From NCBI RefSeq assembly GCF_000519005.1, contig NZ_JAER01000009.1, positions 91,601-145,808 on the forward strand: a DNA stretch of 54,208 nucleotides, in the 5' to 3' direction. Below, piece by piece: positions 31,760-40,901 of the stretch. This DNA is from Nocardioides sp. J54. GTDB lineage: Bacteria > Actinomycetota > Actinomycetes > Propionibacteriales > Nocardioidaceae. Position 1 is the first letter of the stretch. The number at the start of each line of letters is the position of its first letter. The notes beneath the pieces are model-generated. The model saw only the letters and a list, made by a program, of their open reading frames with translations. It searched no databases and was not told the origin of the DNA. The translations under genes and the position numbers were made by a program.

Positions 31760-33547
31760 TCACTCGTAGAGCGCAGCGATCTCGTCACGGCTCTCCCGCA
31801 TGACGACGTTGCGCTTGAGCTTGAGGCTGGGCGTGACCTGGCCGGCCTCCTCGGTCCAGTCGGTCGGCAGGATGGTGAACTTCCGGATCGACTCGGCCCT
31901 GGAGACGGCCTTGTTGGCCTCGTCGATCGCGGCCTGCACCTCGGCGCGCAGGTCCTCGTCGTCGACCAGGTCGGCGATCCGGCCCGTCTTGCCGTGCTGC
32001 TCGGCCCAGGCCGGGAAGGCTTCCTCGTCGATGGTGACGAGGGCGGCGATGAACGGCTGGCCGTCGCCGACGACCAGGCACTGGCTGACCAGCGCCGACG
32101 CACGCACCCGGTCCTCGAGGACGGCCGGCGCGACGTTCTTGCCGCCGGCGGTCACCAGGATCTCCTTCTTGCGGCCGGTGATCCGCACGAAGCCCTCGTC
32201 GTCGACCTCGCCGACGTCGCCGGTGTGGAACCAGCCGTCGTGGAGCGCCTCGTCGGTCGCCTCGGGGTTGTTCCAGTAGCCGCCGAACACCTGCCCGCCC
32301 TTGAAGAGCAGCTCACCGTCGTCGGCGACCCGGACCGCGGTGCCCGGCAGGGGACGCCCGACGGTGCCGACCTTCTGCGCGTCGGGCAGGTTCACGGTCA
32401 GGGCTGCGGTGGTCTCGGTCAGGCCGTAGCCCTCGAGGACGTTGACGCCGACGCCGCGGTAGAAGTGGCCGAGCCGCTCACCGAGCGGTGCGCCACCGGA
32501 GACCGCGAACTCGCACCGCCCACCGAGCGCCTCGCGCAGCCGGCCGTAGACGAGGCGGGAGAAGAGGGCGTGCTGGACGCGGACCCGCACCGGCACCCGA
32601 CCGCCGTCCTGCGCGCGGGACCACGCGATCGCGACCTCCGCAGCGCGGTCGAAGACCTTGCCGCGGCCGTCGGCCGTCGCGCGCTGCGAGGCGGTGTTGA
32701 AGACCTTCTCGAAGACGCGAGGCACCGCGAGCAGGAAGGTGGGCTGGAAGCTGGCCAGCTGGGGGAGCAGGTTCTTGATGTCGGAGCTGTGGCCGATCCG
32801 GGTACGAGACTTCACGCAGCCGACCTGGATGATCCGGGCGAAGACGTGGGCGAGCGGCAGGAAGAGCAGCGTCGAGGCGCCCTCGGCGTCGAAGAGCCGC
32901 TCGAGCTCGGCGACGGCGACGCAGAGCTCGTTCTGGAAGTTGTCGTGGGTGATCATGCAGCCCTTGGGGCGCCCGGTCGTCCCCGACGTGTAGATCAGCG
33001 TGGCGAGGTCGTCCGGCCCGGTCGCGCTCCGACGCGCCTCCAGGTCGTCCTCGGTGACCCCGGCTCCGAGCCGGCCGATCTCCGCCACGGCGCCGCTGTC
33101 GATGGCCCACACGTGCTCGAGGTCAGGGAGGTCGCCGCGCACGGCGCCGACCCGCGCGAGGTGGGTCGCATCCTCCACGACGACTGCGCGGGCGCCGGAG
33201 TCGGCGAGGATCCACCGGACCTGCTCCTCGGAGGAGGACTCGTAGATCGGGACGCTGACGGCACCGGCGAACCAGGTCGCGTAGTCGAGGAGGGTCCACT
33301 CGTAGCGGGTCCGGGAGATGATCGCCACGCGGTCGCCGGGACCGATCCCGGCCCCGACGAGGCCGCGGGCCACCGCCTGCACCTCGTCGAGGAACGCCGC
33401 GCAGGTGACGTCCGTCCAGCCGCCCTCGCCGTCCGGCCGGCTGAACTGCACGGCGTCCGGGGCCTCCCGCGCGTTGCGGAGGACGTCGTCGGTGAGGTTG
33501 CCGGAGGTCGGGACGCTGACCGTCTGCGGGGTGGAGTACTCGCGCAC
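31760..33547 (-). CDS. Long-chain fatty-acid-CoA ligase, FadD15-like
   Basis: Activates fatty acids to acyl-CoA through an acyl-AMP. The 595-aa protein has the AMP-binding P-loop (LIYTSGTTGRPKG), the gate motif EGYGLTETTAAL, HDGWFHTGDVG and a C-terminal catalytic GRKKEILVTAGGKNVAP. Length and motifs fit the ACSL/FadD15 group. GTG 33547 is divergent from the SRPBCC gene at 33634. Mycobacterial fadD15 sits in the same neighbourhood with the SRPBCC and ArsA-type genes (recalled, not checked). Confidence 0.92.
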   Translation of the reverse strand: MREYSTPQTVSVPTSGNLTDDVLRNAREAPDAVQFSRPDGEGGWTDVTCAAFLDEVQAVARGLVGAGIGPGDRVAIISRTRYEWTLLDYATWFAGAVSVPIYESSSEEQVRWILADSGARAVVVEDATHLARVGAVRGDLPDLEHVWAIDSGAVAEIGRLGAGVTEDDLEARRSATGPDDLATLIYTSGTTGRPKGCMITHDNFQNELCVAVAELERLFDAEGASTLLFLPLAHVFARIIQVGCVKSRTRIGHSSDIKNLLPQLASFQPTFLLAVPRVFEKVFNTASQRATADGRGKVFDRAAEVAIAWSRAQDGGRVPVRVRVQHALFSRLVYGRLREALGGRCEFAVSGGAPLGERLGHFYRGVGVNVLEGYGLTETTAALTVNLPDAQKVGTVGRPLPGTAVRVADDGELLFKGGQVFGGYWNNPEATDEALHDGWFHTGDVGEVDDEGFVRITGRKKEILVTAGGKNVAPAVLEDRVRASALVSQCLVVGDGQPFIAALVTIDEEAFPAWAEQHGKTGRIADLVDDEDLRAEVQAAIDEANKAVSRAESIRKFTILPTDWTEEAGQVTPSLKLKRNVVMRESRDEIAALYE

Positions 33548-33633
33548 GTCCGCAGGCTAGGCCATGGCCCGGTATCCCGCGCCGCGCACCACACCGGCCC
33601 GGGCCGGGGTGGTCCGTCCGGTAGCCTTCCCGC

Positions 33634-34092
33634 ATGGCCGAACAGACGTCTTCGTCGATCGTCGTCGATGCCCCCGCCGCGGACGTGATGGCCGTCATCG
33701 CGGACTTCCCGGCCTACCCGGACTGGGCCAAGGGCGTCACGGTCGCCGAGGTGCGCTCGTCGTACGACGCCGGGGACCCGCAGCAGCGGGGCCGGGCGCG
33801 CGAGGTCTTCTTCGCCCTGGACGTCTCGCCGATCAAGGACGAGTACACCCTCGCCTACGACTGGAGCGGTGACGACCAGGTCACCTGGACGCTCGTCGAG
33901 GGCAAGATGCTCAAGGCGCTCGAAGGTGCCTACGTGCTGCGCCCGGCCGGGGCCGGCGCCACCGAGGTGACCTACCGCCTGGCGCTGGACGTCAACATCC
34001 CGCTGATCGGCATGCTGAAGCGCAAGGGCGAGAAGATCCTCATCGACACCGCGCTGAAGGGCCTGAAGAAGCGCGTCGAGTCCGGCGCCTGA
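33634..34092 (+). CDS. SRPBCC family protein, TB16.3-like
   Basis: A 152-aa single-domain START-like protein: TSSSIVVDAPAADVMAVIADFPAYPDWAKGV is the usual family opening, and a C-terminal long helix follows (KRKGEKILIDTALKGLKKRVE). These proteins bind hydrophobic ligands in a central cavity. It resembles the mycobacterial TB16.3 protein, which sits in the same gene order beside an ArsA-type ATPase. The ligand is unknown. It starts an apparent operon with the ATPase 32 bp later. Confidence 0.88.
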   Translation: MAEQTSSSIVVDAPAADVMAVIADFPAYPDWAKGVTVAEVRSSYDAGDPQQRGRAREVFFALDVSPIKDEYTLAYDWSGDDQVTWTLVEGKMLKALEGAYVLRPAGAGATEVTYRLALDVNIPLIGMLKRKGEKILIDTALKGLKKRVESGA

Positions 34093-34124
34093 GCGCGGCC
34101 GCGGACCCAGGACACGGACAGCCC

Positions 34125-35324
34125 GTGCGGATCGTTCTGTTCACCGGCAAGGGCGGCGTCGGCAAGTCGACCGTCGCTGCCGGCACGGCGGCGCTCGCCG
34201 CCGCCCGCGGCCGGCGGACCCTGGTGATCTCCACGGACGCAGCCCACTCGCTCGCCGACGCGTACGGCGCCGCGGCGTCCGGCGCCACCCACCCCGGGGC
34301 GGAGCCGACCGAGGTGGCGCCGAACCTCTTCCTGCAGCAGGTCGACGCCCAGCTGCGCTTCGAGCAGTCGTGGGCGGACATCCAGCGCTACCTGCTCTCC
34401 GTCCTCGACGCCGCCGGCATGGACCCGGTCGCGGCGGAGGAGATGACCGTCATCCCGGGCGCCGAGGAGGTGCTGGCCCTGCTCGAGCTGCGCCAGCACG
34501 CCCGCTCCGGTCGCTGGGACGTGGTCGTCGTCGACTGCGCGCCGACCGCGGAGACGCTGCGGCTGCTCGCGCTGCCCGAGGCGCTGGGCTGGTACATCGA
34601 GCGGCTGCTGCCGATCCAGCGGCGGCTGGTCAAGGCGTTGCGCCCGGTGCTGAACCGCGCGGCCGGGGTGCCGATGCCCGGTGACGGCGTGTTCGACGCG
34701 ATCACCCGCCTGCACGCCGAGCTCGACGACGTGCACGAGCTGCTCTCCGGGCCGGAGGCGAGCGTGCGGCTCGTGCTCACGCCGGAGAAGGTCGTGCTCG
34801 CCGAGGCCCGCCGTGCGTTCACGAGCCTGTGCCTGTTCGGCTACCGCGTCGACGGCGTCATCGCGAACCGGGTCTTCCCGACCGACGACGCCGACCCCTG
34901 GCGTGCCGCGTGGGTCGAGGCCCAGCGCGGCGTGCTGGCCGAGGTGGCCCAGTCCTTCAACGGGCTGCCCGTCCACAGCTCGGAGTACCAGCCGAGCGAG
35001 CCGGTGGGCGTCGACGCGCTCGCCGACCTCGCGAGCACCCTGTACGGCGACACTGACCCGCTCGCCGTACCCGAGGACGAGGGGCCGTTCCGGGTCACCC
35101 GCAGCGAGGACGGCGGGGCGGTGGTGCACCTCGCGCTGCCCTTCGTGTCCCGCTCGGAGGTCGAGCTCGCGCGCAACGGCGACGAGCTGGTGATGACCGT
35201 CGGCTCCTACCGCCGCCTGCTGACGCTGCCGCCGGGCCTGGCCCGGCTGCGCGTCGCCGGTGCGCGGGTCGACGACGGAGAGCTGCGGGTCCGCTTCGCC
35301 GAGCCCGCACTGGAGGCGCGATGA
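34125..35324 (+). CDS. ArsA/Get3-family ATPase
   Basis: A 399-aa single-unit ArsA-like ATPase. The deviant Walker A GKGGVGKS lies at 8-15, followed by STDAAHSLADAYGA (switch/Asp), DCAPTAETLRLLALPE and the C-terminal ISP-type domain with EDGGAVVHLALPFVSRSEVELA and LPPGLARLRVAGAR. It lacks the Cys residues of arsenite pumps, so arsenic transport is unlikely; targeting of membrane proteins or a chaperone role is more plausible. It overlaps the next gene by 4 bp and follows the SRPBCC gene. Confidence 0.88.
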   Translation: MRIVLFTGKGGVGKSTVAAGTAALAAARGRRTLVISTDAAHSLADAYGAAASGATHPGAEPTEVAPNLFLQQVDAQLRFEQSWADIQRYLLSVLDAAGMDPVAAEEMTVIPGAEEVLALLELRQHARSGRWDVVVVDCAPTAETLRLLALPEALGWYIERLLPIQRRLVKALRPVLNRAAGVPMPGDGVFDAITRLHAELDDVHELLSGPEASVRLVLTPEKVVLAEARRAFTSLCLFGYRVDGVIANRVFPTDDADPWRAAWVEAQRGVLAEVAQSFNGLPVHSSEYQPSEPVGVDALADLASTLYGDTDPLAVPEDEGPFRVTRSEDGGAVVHLALPFVSRSEVELARNGDELVMTVGSYRRLLTLPPGLARLRVAGARVDDGELRVRFAEPALEAR

Positions 35325-35761
35325 ACGACGAGAACCGCAACGGACGCGACGGCCACGGTGGACCCGACGGCCAGCCCGACGTGGGCAGCGTCGGCGAGGA
35401 GGCGATGAAGCTGTTCGGCGCGCTCGCCGACCTCGCCCGCCAGCAGGGCGGGGACGTCGCCGGCGGCCTGGGCGACCTCGCGGGCCAGGCAGCAGCGATG
35501 GCGCAGGACGTCAACGAGCACCTCGCGACCGACAGCGCCGAGTGCCGCTACTGTCCGGTGTGCCGCGTGGTGCACGCGGTGCGCCAGACCTCGCCGGAGG
35601 TGCGGGCGCACCTCGCCGTCGCGGCGTCCTCGTTGCTGCAGGCGGCAGCGGGACTGCTGGAGACGTTGCCCGCCGACCCGGGCACCCGGGAGGGATCCCG
35701 GGGGACCGGTGTCGAGCGGATCGACCTCGACGACGAACCCGAGCCGGGAGACACACCGTGA
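35321..35761 (+). CDS. Small protein with a Cys/His cluster
   Basis: A 146-aa protein: Asp/Gly-rich N-terminus, an Ala-rich helical middle and an ECRYCPVCRVVH motif (Cys75, Cys78, Cys81, His85), a good zinc or metal site. The C-terminus is acidic (DLDDEPEPGD). It overlaps the ArsA-type ATPase by 4 bp and the glucokinase gene by 4 bp. A similar Cys-motif protein accompanies ArsA-type genes across actinobacteria (Rv2183c-like, recalled). Function is unknown; a partner of the ATPase is a fair guess. Confidence 0.75.
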   Translation: MNDENRNGRDGHGGPDGQPDVGSVGEEAMKLFGALADLARQQGGDVAGGLGDLAGQAAAMAQDVNEHLATDSAECRYCPVCRVVHAVRQTSPEVRAHLAVAASSLLQAAAGLLETLPADPGTREGSRGTGVERIDLDDEPEPGDTP

Positions 35762-36705
35762 GCAGCGCACTGACCTGTGGCATCGACATCGGCGGCACCA
35801 AGATCGCCGGGGCGGTCGTGGACGCCGACGGCGGCATCGTCGCCGAGGCCCGGGTCGAGTCGCCGGCGGCGGACCCGACGGCGATGGAGGAGGCTGCGGC
35901 CGGCCTGGTCGCCCGCTTCGCCGCCGACCACGGGATCACCGCCGTCGGCGTCGGTGCCGCCGGCTACATCGCCTCGGACCGCTCGACCGTGCTCTTCGCC
36001 CCCAACATCGCCTGGCGCAACGAGCCGCTCGGCTCCGACCTGGCCCGGCTCGCGGGCCTGCCGGTCGTCGTCGAGAACGACGCGAACGCCGCGGCCTGGG
36101 GCGAGTTCCGGTACGGCGCCGGGCGGGACGTCGACGACCAGCTGATGGTCACCGTCGGCACCGGCGTGGGCGGTGGCATCGTCGTCGACGGCCGGCTGCT
36201 GCGCGGTGCCCACGGGGTCGCGGCCGAGATCGGCCACCTCAACGTCGTCCCCGACGGCCGCCAGTGCGGCTGCGGCAACCGCGGCTGCCTCGAGCAGTAC
36301 GGCAGCGGCACCGCGCTGGTGCGCGCCGCCCGCGAGGCCGTCGCCGCCAACTCCCTGCTCGCCCGGGACCTCGTCGAGCGGGCCGGCGGTGACCCCGAGG
36401 CGATCACCGGCCCGATGATCACCGAGGCGGCGCAGGACGGGGACCGGTTCGCCATCGAGCAGTTCGAGCAGCTGGGCCGCTGGCTGGGGCACGGCATCGC
36501 CTCCCTCGTCGCGGTCCTCGACCCCGCCGTCATCGTCATCGGCGGCGGCGTGAGCGAGGCCGGTGCGCTGCTGGTCGATCCGCTGCGGGCTGCCTTCGAG
36601 CACGAGCTGAGCGGCCGCGGCTTCCGGCCGACCGCCGAGATCCGGCTCGCCGAGCTGGGCAACCGCGCCGGCGTCATCGGTGCCGCCGACCTCGCCCGCG
36701 TCTGA
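35758..36705 (+). CDS. glkA: ROK-family glucokinase
   Basis: Phosphorylates glucose with ATP. The 315-aa protein from GTG 35758 has the phosphate loop GIDIGGTK, the sugar-binding VVENDANAAAWGE and the ROK zinc motif: His160 (GHLNVVPDGR) with Cys170, Cys172 and Cys177 (CGCGNRGCLEQY). The C-terminal IGGGVSEAGALL follows. This pattern and length match actinobacterial GlkA. The start is set by the 4-bp overlap with the previous gene; the longer frame upstream is out of family. In Streptomyces GlkA also mediates carbon catabolite repression. Confidence 0.92.
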   Translation: MSSALTCGIDIGGTKIAGAVVDADGGIVAEARVESPAADPTAMEEAAAGLVARFAADHGITAVGVGAAGYIASDRSTVLFAPNIAWRNEPLGSDLARLAGLPVVVENDANAAAWGEFRYGAGRDVDDQLMVTVGTGVGGGIVVDGRLLRGAHGVAAEIGHLNVVPDGRQCGCGNRGCLEQYGSGTALVRAAREAVAANSLLARDLVERAGGDPEAITGPMITEAAQDGDRFAIEQFEQLGRWLGHGIASLVAVLDPAVIVIGGGVSEAGALLVDPLRAAFEHELSGRGFRPTAEIRLAELGNRAGVIGAADLARV

Positions 36706-36715
36706 CGGACGCCCG

Positions 36716-37627
36716 GTGGAGCGCAACTACACCGTCGGCGTCGACGTCGGCGGCACCAAGGTGCTCGCCGTGCGGGTGAGCGCCTCGGGCGAGCTCGAGG
36801 CGTCGGCGGTGCGCCCCATGCCGGGCCGGACCGCGCCGGAGGCCGACGTCGAGACCGCCGTCGCCGACGCCGCCCGCGACGTCTTCCTCACGCACCCACC
36901 CGCAGCGGTGGGGGTGTCCGCCGCCGGCCTGGTCGACGCGGCGGGGGAGCACTACCTCTTCGGCGCCCACCTGCCGTGGCGCGACGCGCCCGTGCGCCGC
37001 CGGGTCGAGGGCCTGCTCGGCGTGCCCGTCGTCATGGACAACGACGCGAACTGTGCCGCCTGGGCCGAGCTGACCGCCGGGGCCGCGCGCGGCCGCCGGT
37101 CGGTCGTGCTGGTCACCATCGGCACCGGGATCGGCGGTGCGCTGGTGCTCGGCGGCCGGCTGGTCCGCGGAGCCCACGGCGTCGCCGGCGAGTTCGGCCA
37201 CATGCAGGCGGTGCCCGGCGGGCTGGAGTGCGAGTGCGGCCTGCGCGGCTGCTGGGAGCAGTACTGCTCCGGGCGCGCGCTGGAGCGGGTCACCCGGGTC
37301 GCCCTGGGCCGGCACCTGACCGGCCCCGAGGTCACTGCGCTGGCGCTGGAGGGCGACGAGGTCGCCCGCGAGGCGTTCGGCTCCGTGGGCCGCTGGCTCG
37401 GCGTGGGTACGGCGGCACTGGTGTCCGCGTTCGACCCGGAGCTCGTCGTCGTGGGCGGCGGGGTGTCCGCGGTCGGCGACCTGCTGCTGGCCCCGGCGCG
37501 GGAGGCGCTTCGCTCCTCGCTGCAGGGGACCGACCACCGGCCGGTGCCGGACCTCGTGCCGGCCGCGCTCGGGCCGGAGGCCGGCGCGGTGGGCGCCGCG
37601 CTCCTCGCGCGCGACGGCAGGCCGTAG
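36716..37627 (+). CDS. Second ROK-family sugar kinase
   Basis: A 303-aa ROK protein 10 bp after glkA and paralogous to it. It has VDVGGTKVLAV, VVMDNDANCAAWAE, GHMQAVPGGLECECGLRGCWEQY (His and three Cys of the zinc site) and VVGGGVSAVGDLL. No helix-turn-helix is present, so it is a kinase rather than a ROK repressor. Substrate is not settled; glucose or another hexose or amino sugar is possible. GTG 36716 gives the usual start just before the phosphate loop. Confidence 0.9.
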   Translation: MERNYTVGVDVGGTKVLAVRVSASGELEASAVRPMPGRTAPEADVETAVADAARDVFLTHPPAAVGVSAAGLVDAAGEHYLFGAHLPWRDAPVRRRVEGLLGVPVVMDNDANCAAWAELTAGAARGRRSVVLVTIGTGIGGALVLGGRLVRGAHGVAGEFGHMQAVPGGLECECGLRGCWEQYCSGRALERVTRVALGRHLTGPEVTALALEGDEVAREAFGSVGRWLGVGTAALVSAFDPELVVVGGGVSAVGDLLLAPAREALRSSLQGTDHRPVPDLVPAALGPEAGAVGAALLARDGRP

Positions 37628-37637
37628 CCGGCAGGAC

Positions 37638-38045
37638 CTAGAGGACCGCGCCGTCGTCCCACGGGTCGCGCGGGTCGCTCGGCATCGTCAGCACGAGGTA
37701 GCCGAACCCGACGAGGAAGGCGCCGACCAGCGCCCAGCCGACCAGCGACGGGATGCCGACGCCGGCGACGACGAAGACCAGCAGCACCGCGGGGGAGCCG
37801 AAGACGCCGAGCCAGGCCAGCAGCCGGTCCGGCGTCGGGCGCGGGAGCGGCGGCGGGGGCGGCGGGACGAAGGAGTCCTCGTCGTCGTACCCCAGCTCCG
37901 GGGGCTCGTCGTCCGGCTGGCGCACGGGCCCGGGCTCCGGGGCAGCAGCGGGCTCGGCCTGGTCCTCGGGCTCGAGCACCCGCTCGCCGTAGTTGTCGAC
38001 GATGGCCTGCCAGGCGGCGTCCTCGTCAGGCTGCTCCCGCTGCAC
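37638..38045 (-). CDS. Two-helix membrane protein of unknown function
   Basis: A 135-aa protein with an acidic, Pro-rich cytoplasmic N-terminus (residues 1-70) and two C-terminal membrane helices (SPAVLLVFVVAGVGI and LVGWALVGAFLVGFGYLVL), ending in DPRDPWDDGA. It resembles small DUF308/DUF4870-type proteins common in actinobacteria, but I do not recognise a family with certainty. It converges on the second ROK gene, 10 bp away. Confidence 0.75.
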   Translation of the reverse strand: MQREQPDEDAAWQAIVDNYGERVLEPEDQAEPAAAPEPGPVRQPDDEPPELGYDDEDSFVPPPPPPLPRPTPDRLLAWLGVFGSPAVLLVFVVAGVGIPSLVGWALVGAFLVGFGYLVLTMPSDPRDPWDDGAVL

Positions 38046-38066
38046 GTGCCCAGCCTACGCCCGGGG

Positions 38067-38858
38067 TCATGCGCTGGCGGTGGTCGCCGAGGTGACCCGG
38101 GCGACGAAGTCCGCCGACCGCTCGAAGATCGTCGGGGCGTCGTTGTCGAGGGTGGCGACGTGGTAGCTCTCGGGCAGCTCGACGCGGGTGACGTCGGTGG
38201 AGGAGACGCGGTCGAGGATGACCGGCTCGGACACGTCGTCGACGACGTGGTCCACGCTCGAGCGCAGGTAGAGCAGCGGCGAGGTGACCTTCGGCAGGTC
38301 GGCCACCAGGCCCGGCCAGCTGCTGATCAGCGAGTGGATCGCCTTGAGCGGGGTCCTGGTGTAGGCGGACTCGGTGACGCCCGGCTTCTTGATGTCGTCG
38401 GCGATCGCGGGGAACGCCGGCACGAGGTGCTTGAGCACCGGCAGCAGCTTGACGTCGAGCCGCTTCGTGCCGACGGCAGGGTTGACCAGCATCACGCCCG
38501 CGACCTGGTCGCCGCGGTCGGCGGCGAGCCGGAGCGCGAGCGTGCCGCCCATGGACAACCCGCCCACGACGACCGCGTCGTGCTCGGCGCGCAGGTCGTC
38601 GAAGGTGCGGGTGATGGCGCCGTACCAGTCGGCGAAGCGGTGCCGGTTGAGCTCCTGCCAGGTCGTGCCGTGCCCCGGCAGCAGGGGTACGGCGACGCCG
38701 TACCCGAGCGCGCCGAGGTGCTCGCCCCACGGCCGCATCGACACCGGGGAGCCGGTGAACCCGTGGCTGAGCAGCACGGCGACCCGGCGTCCGCCGGTCA
38801 GCTCGGGGCGGGCGGCGATCGTCAGTGGCTCGGTCTGCGGCGCGGGGCTGGTGGCCAT
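38067..38858 (-). CDS. Alpha/beta hydrolase, carboxylesterase/monoglyceride lipase type
   Basis: A 263-aa cytoplasmic esterase from ATG 38858. The fold opening VAVLLSHGFTGSPVSMRPWGEHL, the nucleophile elbow GLSMGGTLAL and the catalytic Asp/His in SSVDHVVDD and ESYHVATLDNDAP match Est30-type carboxylesterases and monoacylglycerol lipases. It is divergent from the PlsC acyltransferase gene across 149 bp and so may act in lipid turnover. The start at 38876 would add six residues without similarity. Confidence 0.88.
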   Translation of the reverse strand: MATSPAPQTEPLTIAARPELTGGRRVAVLLSHGFTGSPVSMRPWGEHLGALGYGVAVPLLPGHGTTWQELNRHRFADWYGAITRTFDDLRAEHDAVVVGGLSMGGTLALRLAADRGDQVAGVMLVNPAVGTKRLDVKLLPVLKHLVPAFPAIADDIKKPGVTESAYTRTPLKAIHSLISSWPGLVADLPKVTSPLLYLRSSVDHVVDDVSEPVILDRVSSTDVTRVELPESYHVATLDNDAPTIFERSADFVARVTSATTASA

Positions 38859-39007
38859 GGCGCGATTGTGCCGCACGGCGGGTCGGCGCGGGCGGTGTCG
38901 CGGGTGACGGGCAGGCCTACGTCCCGGAGCCGGGAGGCACTACGCTGCAAGGCAGCCGGTGCCCGTTCGGGGCGGGCGCCGCACGCCACGGGAAAGGTAC
39001 GGGTCAG

Positions 39008-39718
39008 GTGTTCTACTGGTTCCTGAAGTTCATCGCGCTCGGGCCGCTCCTGAAGGTCGTCTTCAGGCCGCGCGCCGAGGGCGCCGAGAACGTCCCGGCG
39101 ACGGGTCCGGCGATCCTCGCCAGCAACCACCTCTCCTACGCCGACTGGCTGTTCATGCCGCTGGTGATCCCGCGGATGGTCCGCTTCGTCGCCAAGGCGG
39201 AGTACTTCACCTCGCCGGGCATCAAGGGCTGGCTGCAGAAGAACTTCTTCAGCGGCACCGGCAACATCCCGATCGACCGCACCAGCGGCGACGCCGCCTC
39301 CGGCGCGCTGGTCTCGGCGAAGCGGGTCCTCGCCGAGGGCGAGCTCTTCGGCATCTACCCCGAGGGCACCCGCTCCCACGACGGGCGCCTCTACCGCGGC
39401 AAGACCGGCATCGCCCGGCTCGCGCTGGAGACCGGCGTCCCGGTCATCCCTGTCGCCGTCGTCGGCACCGACGTGGTGGCGCCCCCGGGCAAGAAGTTCG
39501 GCCGGATCACGCGTCCGACCGTCCGCTTCGGCAAGCCGATGGACTTCTCCCGCTACGCCGGCATGGAGAACGACCGCTTCATCCTGCGCTCGATCACCGA
39601 CGAGATCATGTACGAGATCATGAAGCTGTCCGGCCAGGAGTACGTCGACATGTACGCCACCAAGGCCAAGGCCGAGGCGAAGAAGGCCGAGCACGACGAG
39701 CGGAAGCTGGCGTCCTGA
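39008..39718 (+). CDS. 1-acyl-sn-glycerol-3-phosphate acyltransferase (PlsC-like)
   Basis: Transfers acyl groups to lysophosphatidate or a similar acceptor at the membrane. The 236-aa protein from GTG 39008 begins with a membrane-associating helix and has the catalytic NHxxxxD box (NHLSYAD, His41 and Asp46), motif III FGIYPEGTRSHDG and motif IV VPVIPVAVVGTD. The C-terminal tail is Lys/Ala-rich. Length and motifs fit the PlsC family found in this neighbourhood in actinobacteria. The GTG start begins right at the hydrophobic N-terminus. Confidence 0.9.
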   Translation: MFYWFLKFIALGPLLKVVFRPRAEGAENVPATGPAILASNHLSYADWLFMPLVIPRMVRFVAKAEYFTSPGIKGWLQKNFFSGTGNIPIDRTSGDAASGALVSAKRVLAEGELFGIYPEGTRSHDGRLYRGKTGIARLALETGVPVIPVAVVGTDVVAPPGKKFGRITRPTVRFGKPMDFSRYAGMENDRFILRSITDEIMYEIMKLSGQEYVDMYATKAKAEAKKAEHDERKLAS

Positions 39719-39749
39719 CCTGTCGCGGCGTCCGTCTGGGCCGGCAGCC

Positions 39750-40901
39750 ATGAGGACCCCGCCGTCGCGGGCGGCGCTCGCCGTCGAGGACCGGATGTTC
39801 CGCGCGCTCGCGGTGCTCCGAGTCGTCGTGCTCGGCTACGCCCTCGCCATCAACGCCTACCGCAACAACTTCGACCACCCCGCGCTGGCGTGGGCGTGCG
39901 TCGGCCTGATGGTCGTCGCGACCGCGGTGTTCATCCCGGTGTACGCCGCCCCCGAGCGCCGCGGACCGGCGCTGCTCGGCATCGACCTGGCCCTCGCGGT
40001 CGGGCTGCTGCTGGCGACCCCGGTCGTCAAGGGGCCGTGGTTCAGCGCCACCATCCCGAGCTACTTCGTCGTCGGCGCGATGCTCGCCTGGGCCGCCCGC
40101 TGGGGCTGGCGCGGCGGGACGGTCGCAGCCGCGACTCTCGGCGCCGTCGACCTGCTGTGCCGCTCCGAGATCGCCCAGAAGGACTGGGGCAACGTCTTCC
40201 TGCTCCTGCTCGGCGGATCCATGGTCGGCTTCCTGTGCGAGTCGCTGAAGGTGATGGCTGCCGAGCGCGACCTCGCCCAGCGCGAGGCCGCGGCCGCCGA
40301 GGAGCGGGCGCGGCTGGCCCGGGTCGTGCACGACGGCGTGCTGCAGGTGCTGGCCCTGGTGCAGCGCCGCGGGTCCGAGCTGGGCGGCGAGGCGGCCGAG
40401 CTCGGCCGGCTGGCCGGCGAGCAGGAGAACGTGCTGCGCACCCTCATCCGCTCCCAGGACGCCGTCGGCACCGGCGAGGGCGCCCGCGCGCCGGGCGGCG
40501 CCCCGGCAACCGCCGACCTCTCCGCAGCCCTGGGCCCCCTCGGCGCCCGACCCGGCACGGAGGTCGCACTCCCCGCGGGAGCCGTCGAGCTGCCCGCCCC
40601 GGTCGTGGAGGAGCTCGCGGCCGTCGTACGTGCGTGCCTGGACAACGTCGACCGCCACGTCGGCGAGGGCGCCCCGGCGTGGGTGCTCCTGGAGGACCTC
40701 GGGGACCGGGTCGAGGTGTCCGTGCGCGACGAGGGACCGGGCATCCCCGAGGGCCGGCTCGCCGCGGCCGCCGCGGAGGGCCGGATGGGCGTCTCCGAGT
40801 CGATCTGCGGGCGGATGCGCGACCTCGGCGGGACCGCCGAGCTCGACACCGGCACCCACGGCACGGAGTGGGTGCTCAGCGTGCCCCGGGAGGCAGCATG
40901 A
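39750..40901 (+). CDS. macS: MacS-family sensor histidine kinase
   Basis: A 383-aa membrane kinase. Five to six membrane segments (about 18-165) are followed by a phosphoacceptor helix with the box ARVVHDGVLQVLALVQRRG (His194) and a diverged ATPase (VRDEGPGIPEGRL, then EGRMGVSESICGRM). This matches MacS, the kinase of the MacRS system of Streptomyces, which affects morphology and antibiotic production. The order macS, flavin-reductase-like gene, macR keeps the pair close. It overlaps the next gene by 4 bp. Confidence 0.88.
   Translation: MRTPPSRAALAVEDRMFRALAVLRVVVLGYALAINAYRNNFDHPALAWACVGLMVVATAVFIPVYAAPERRGPALLGIDLALAVGLLLATPVVKGPWFSATIPSYFVVGAMLAWAARWGWRGGTVAAATLGAVDLLCRSEIAQKDWGNVFLLLLGGSMVGFLCESLKVMAAERDLAQREAAAAEERARLARVVHDGVLQVLALVQRRGSELGGEAAELGRLAGEQENVLRTLIRSQDAVGTGEGARAPGGAPATADLSAALGPLGARPGTEVALPAGAVELPAPVVEELAAVVRACLDNVDRHVGEGAPAWVLLEDLGDRVEVSVRDEGPGIPEGRLAAAAAEGRMGVSESICGRMRDLGGTAELDTGTHGTEWVLSVPREAA

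Noticed and set aside
34125..35324. Arsenite pump ATPase role, linking this gene to arsR/arsM
   Set aside because: It lacks the arsenite-binding cysteines, is 27 kb from arsR/arsM and sits in a conserved non-arsenic neighbourhood.
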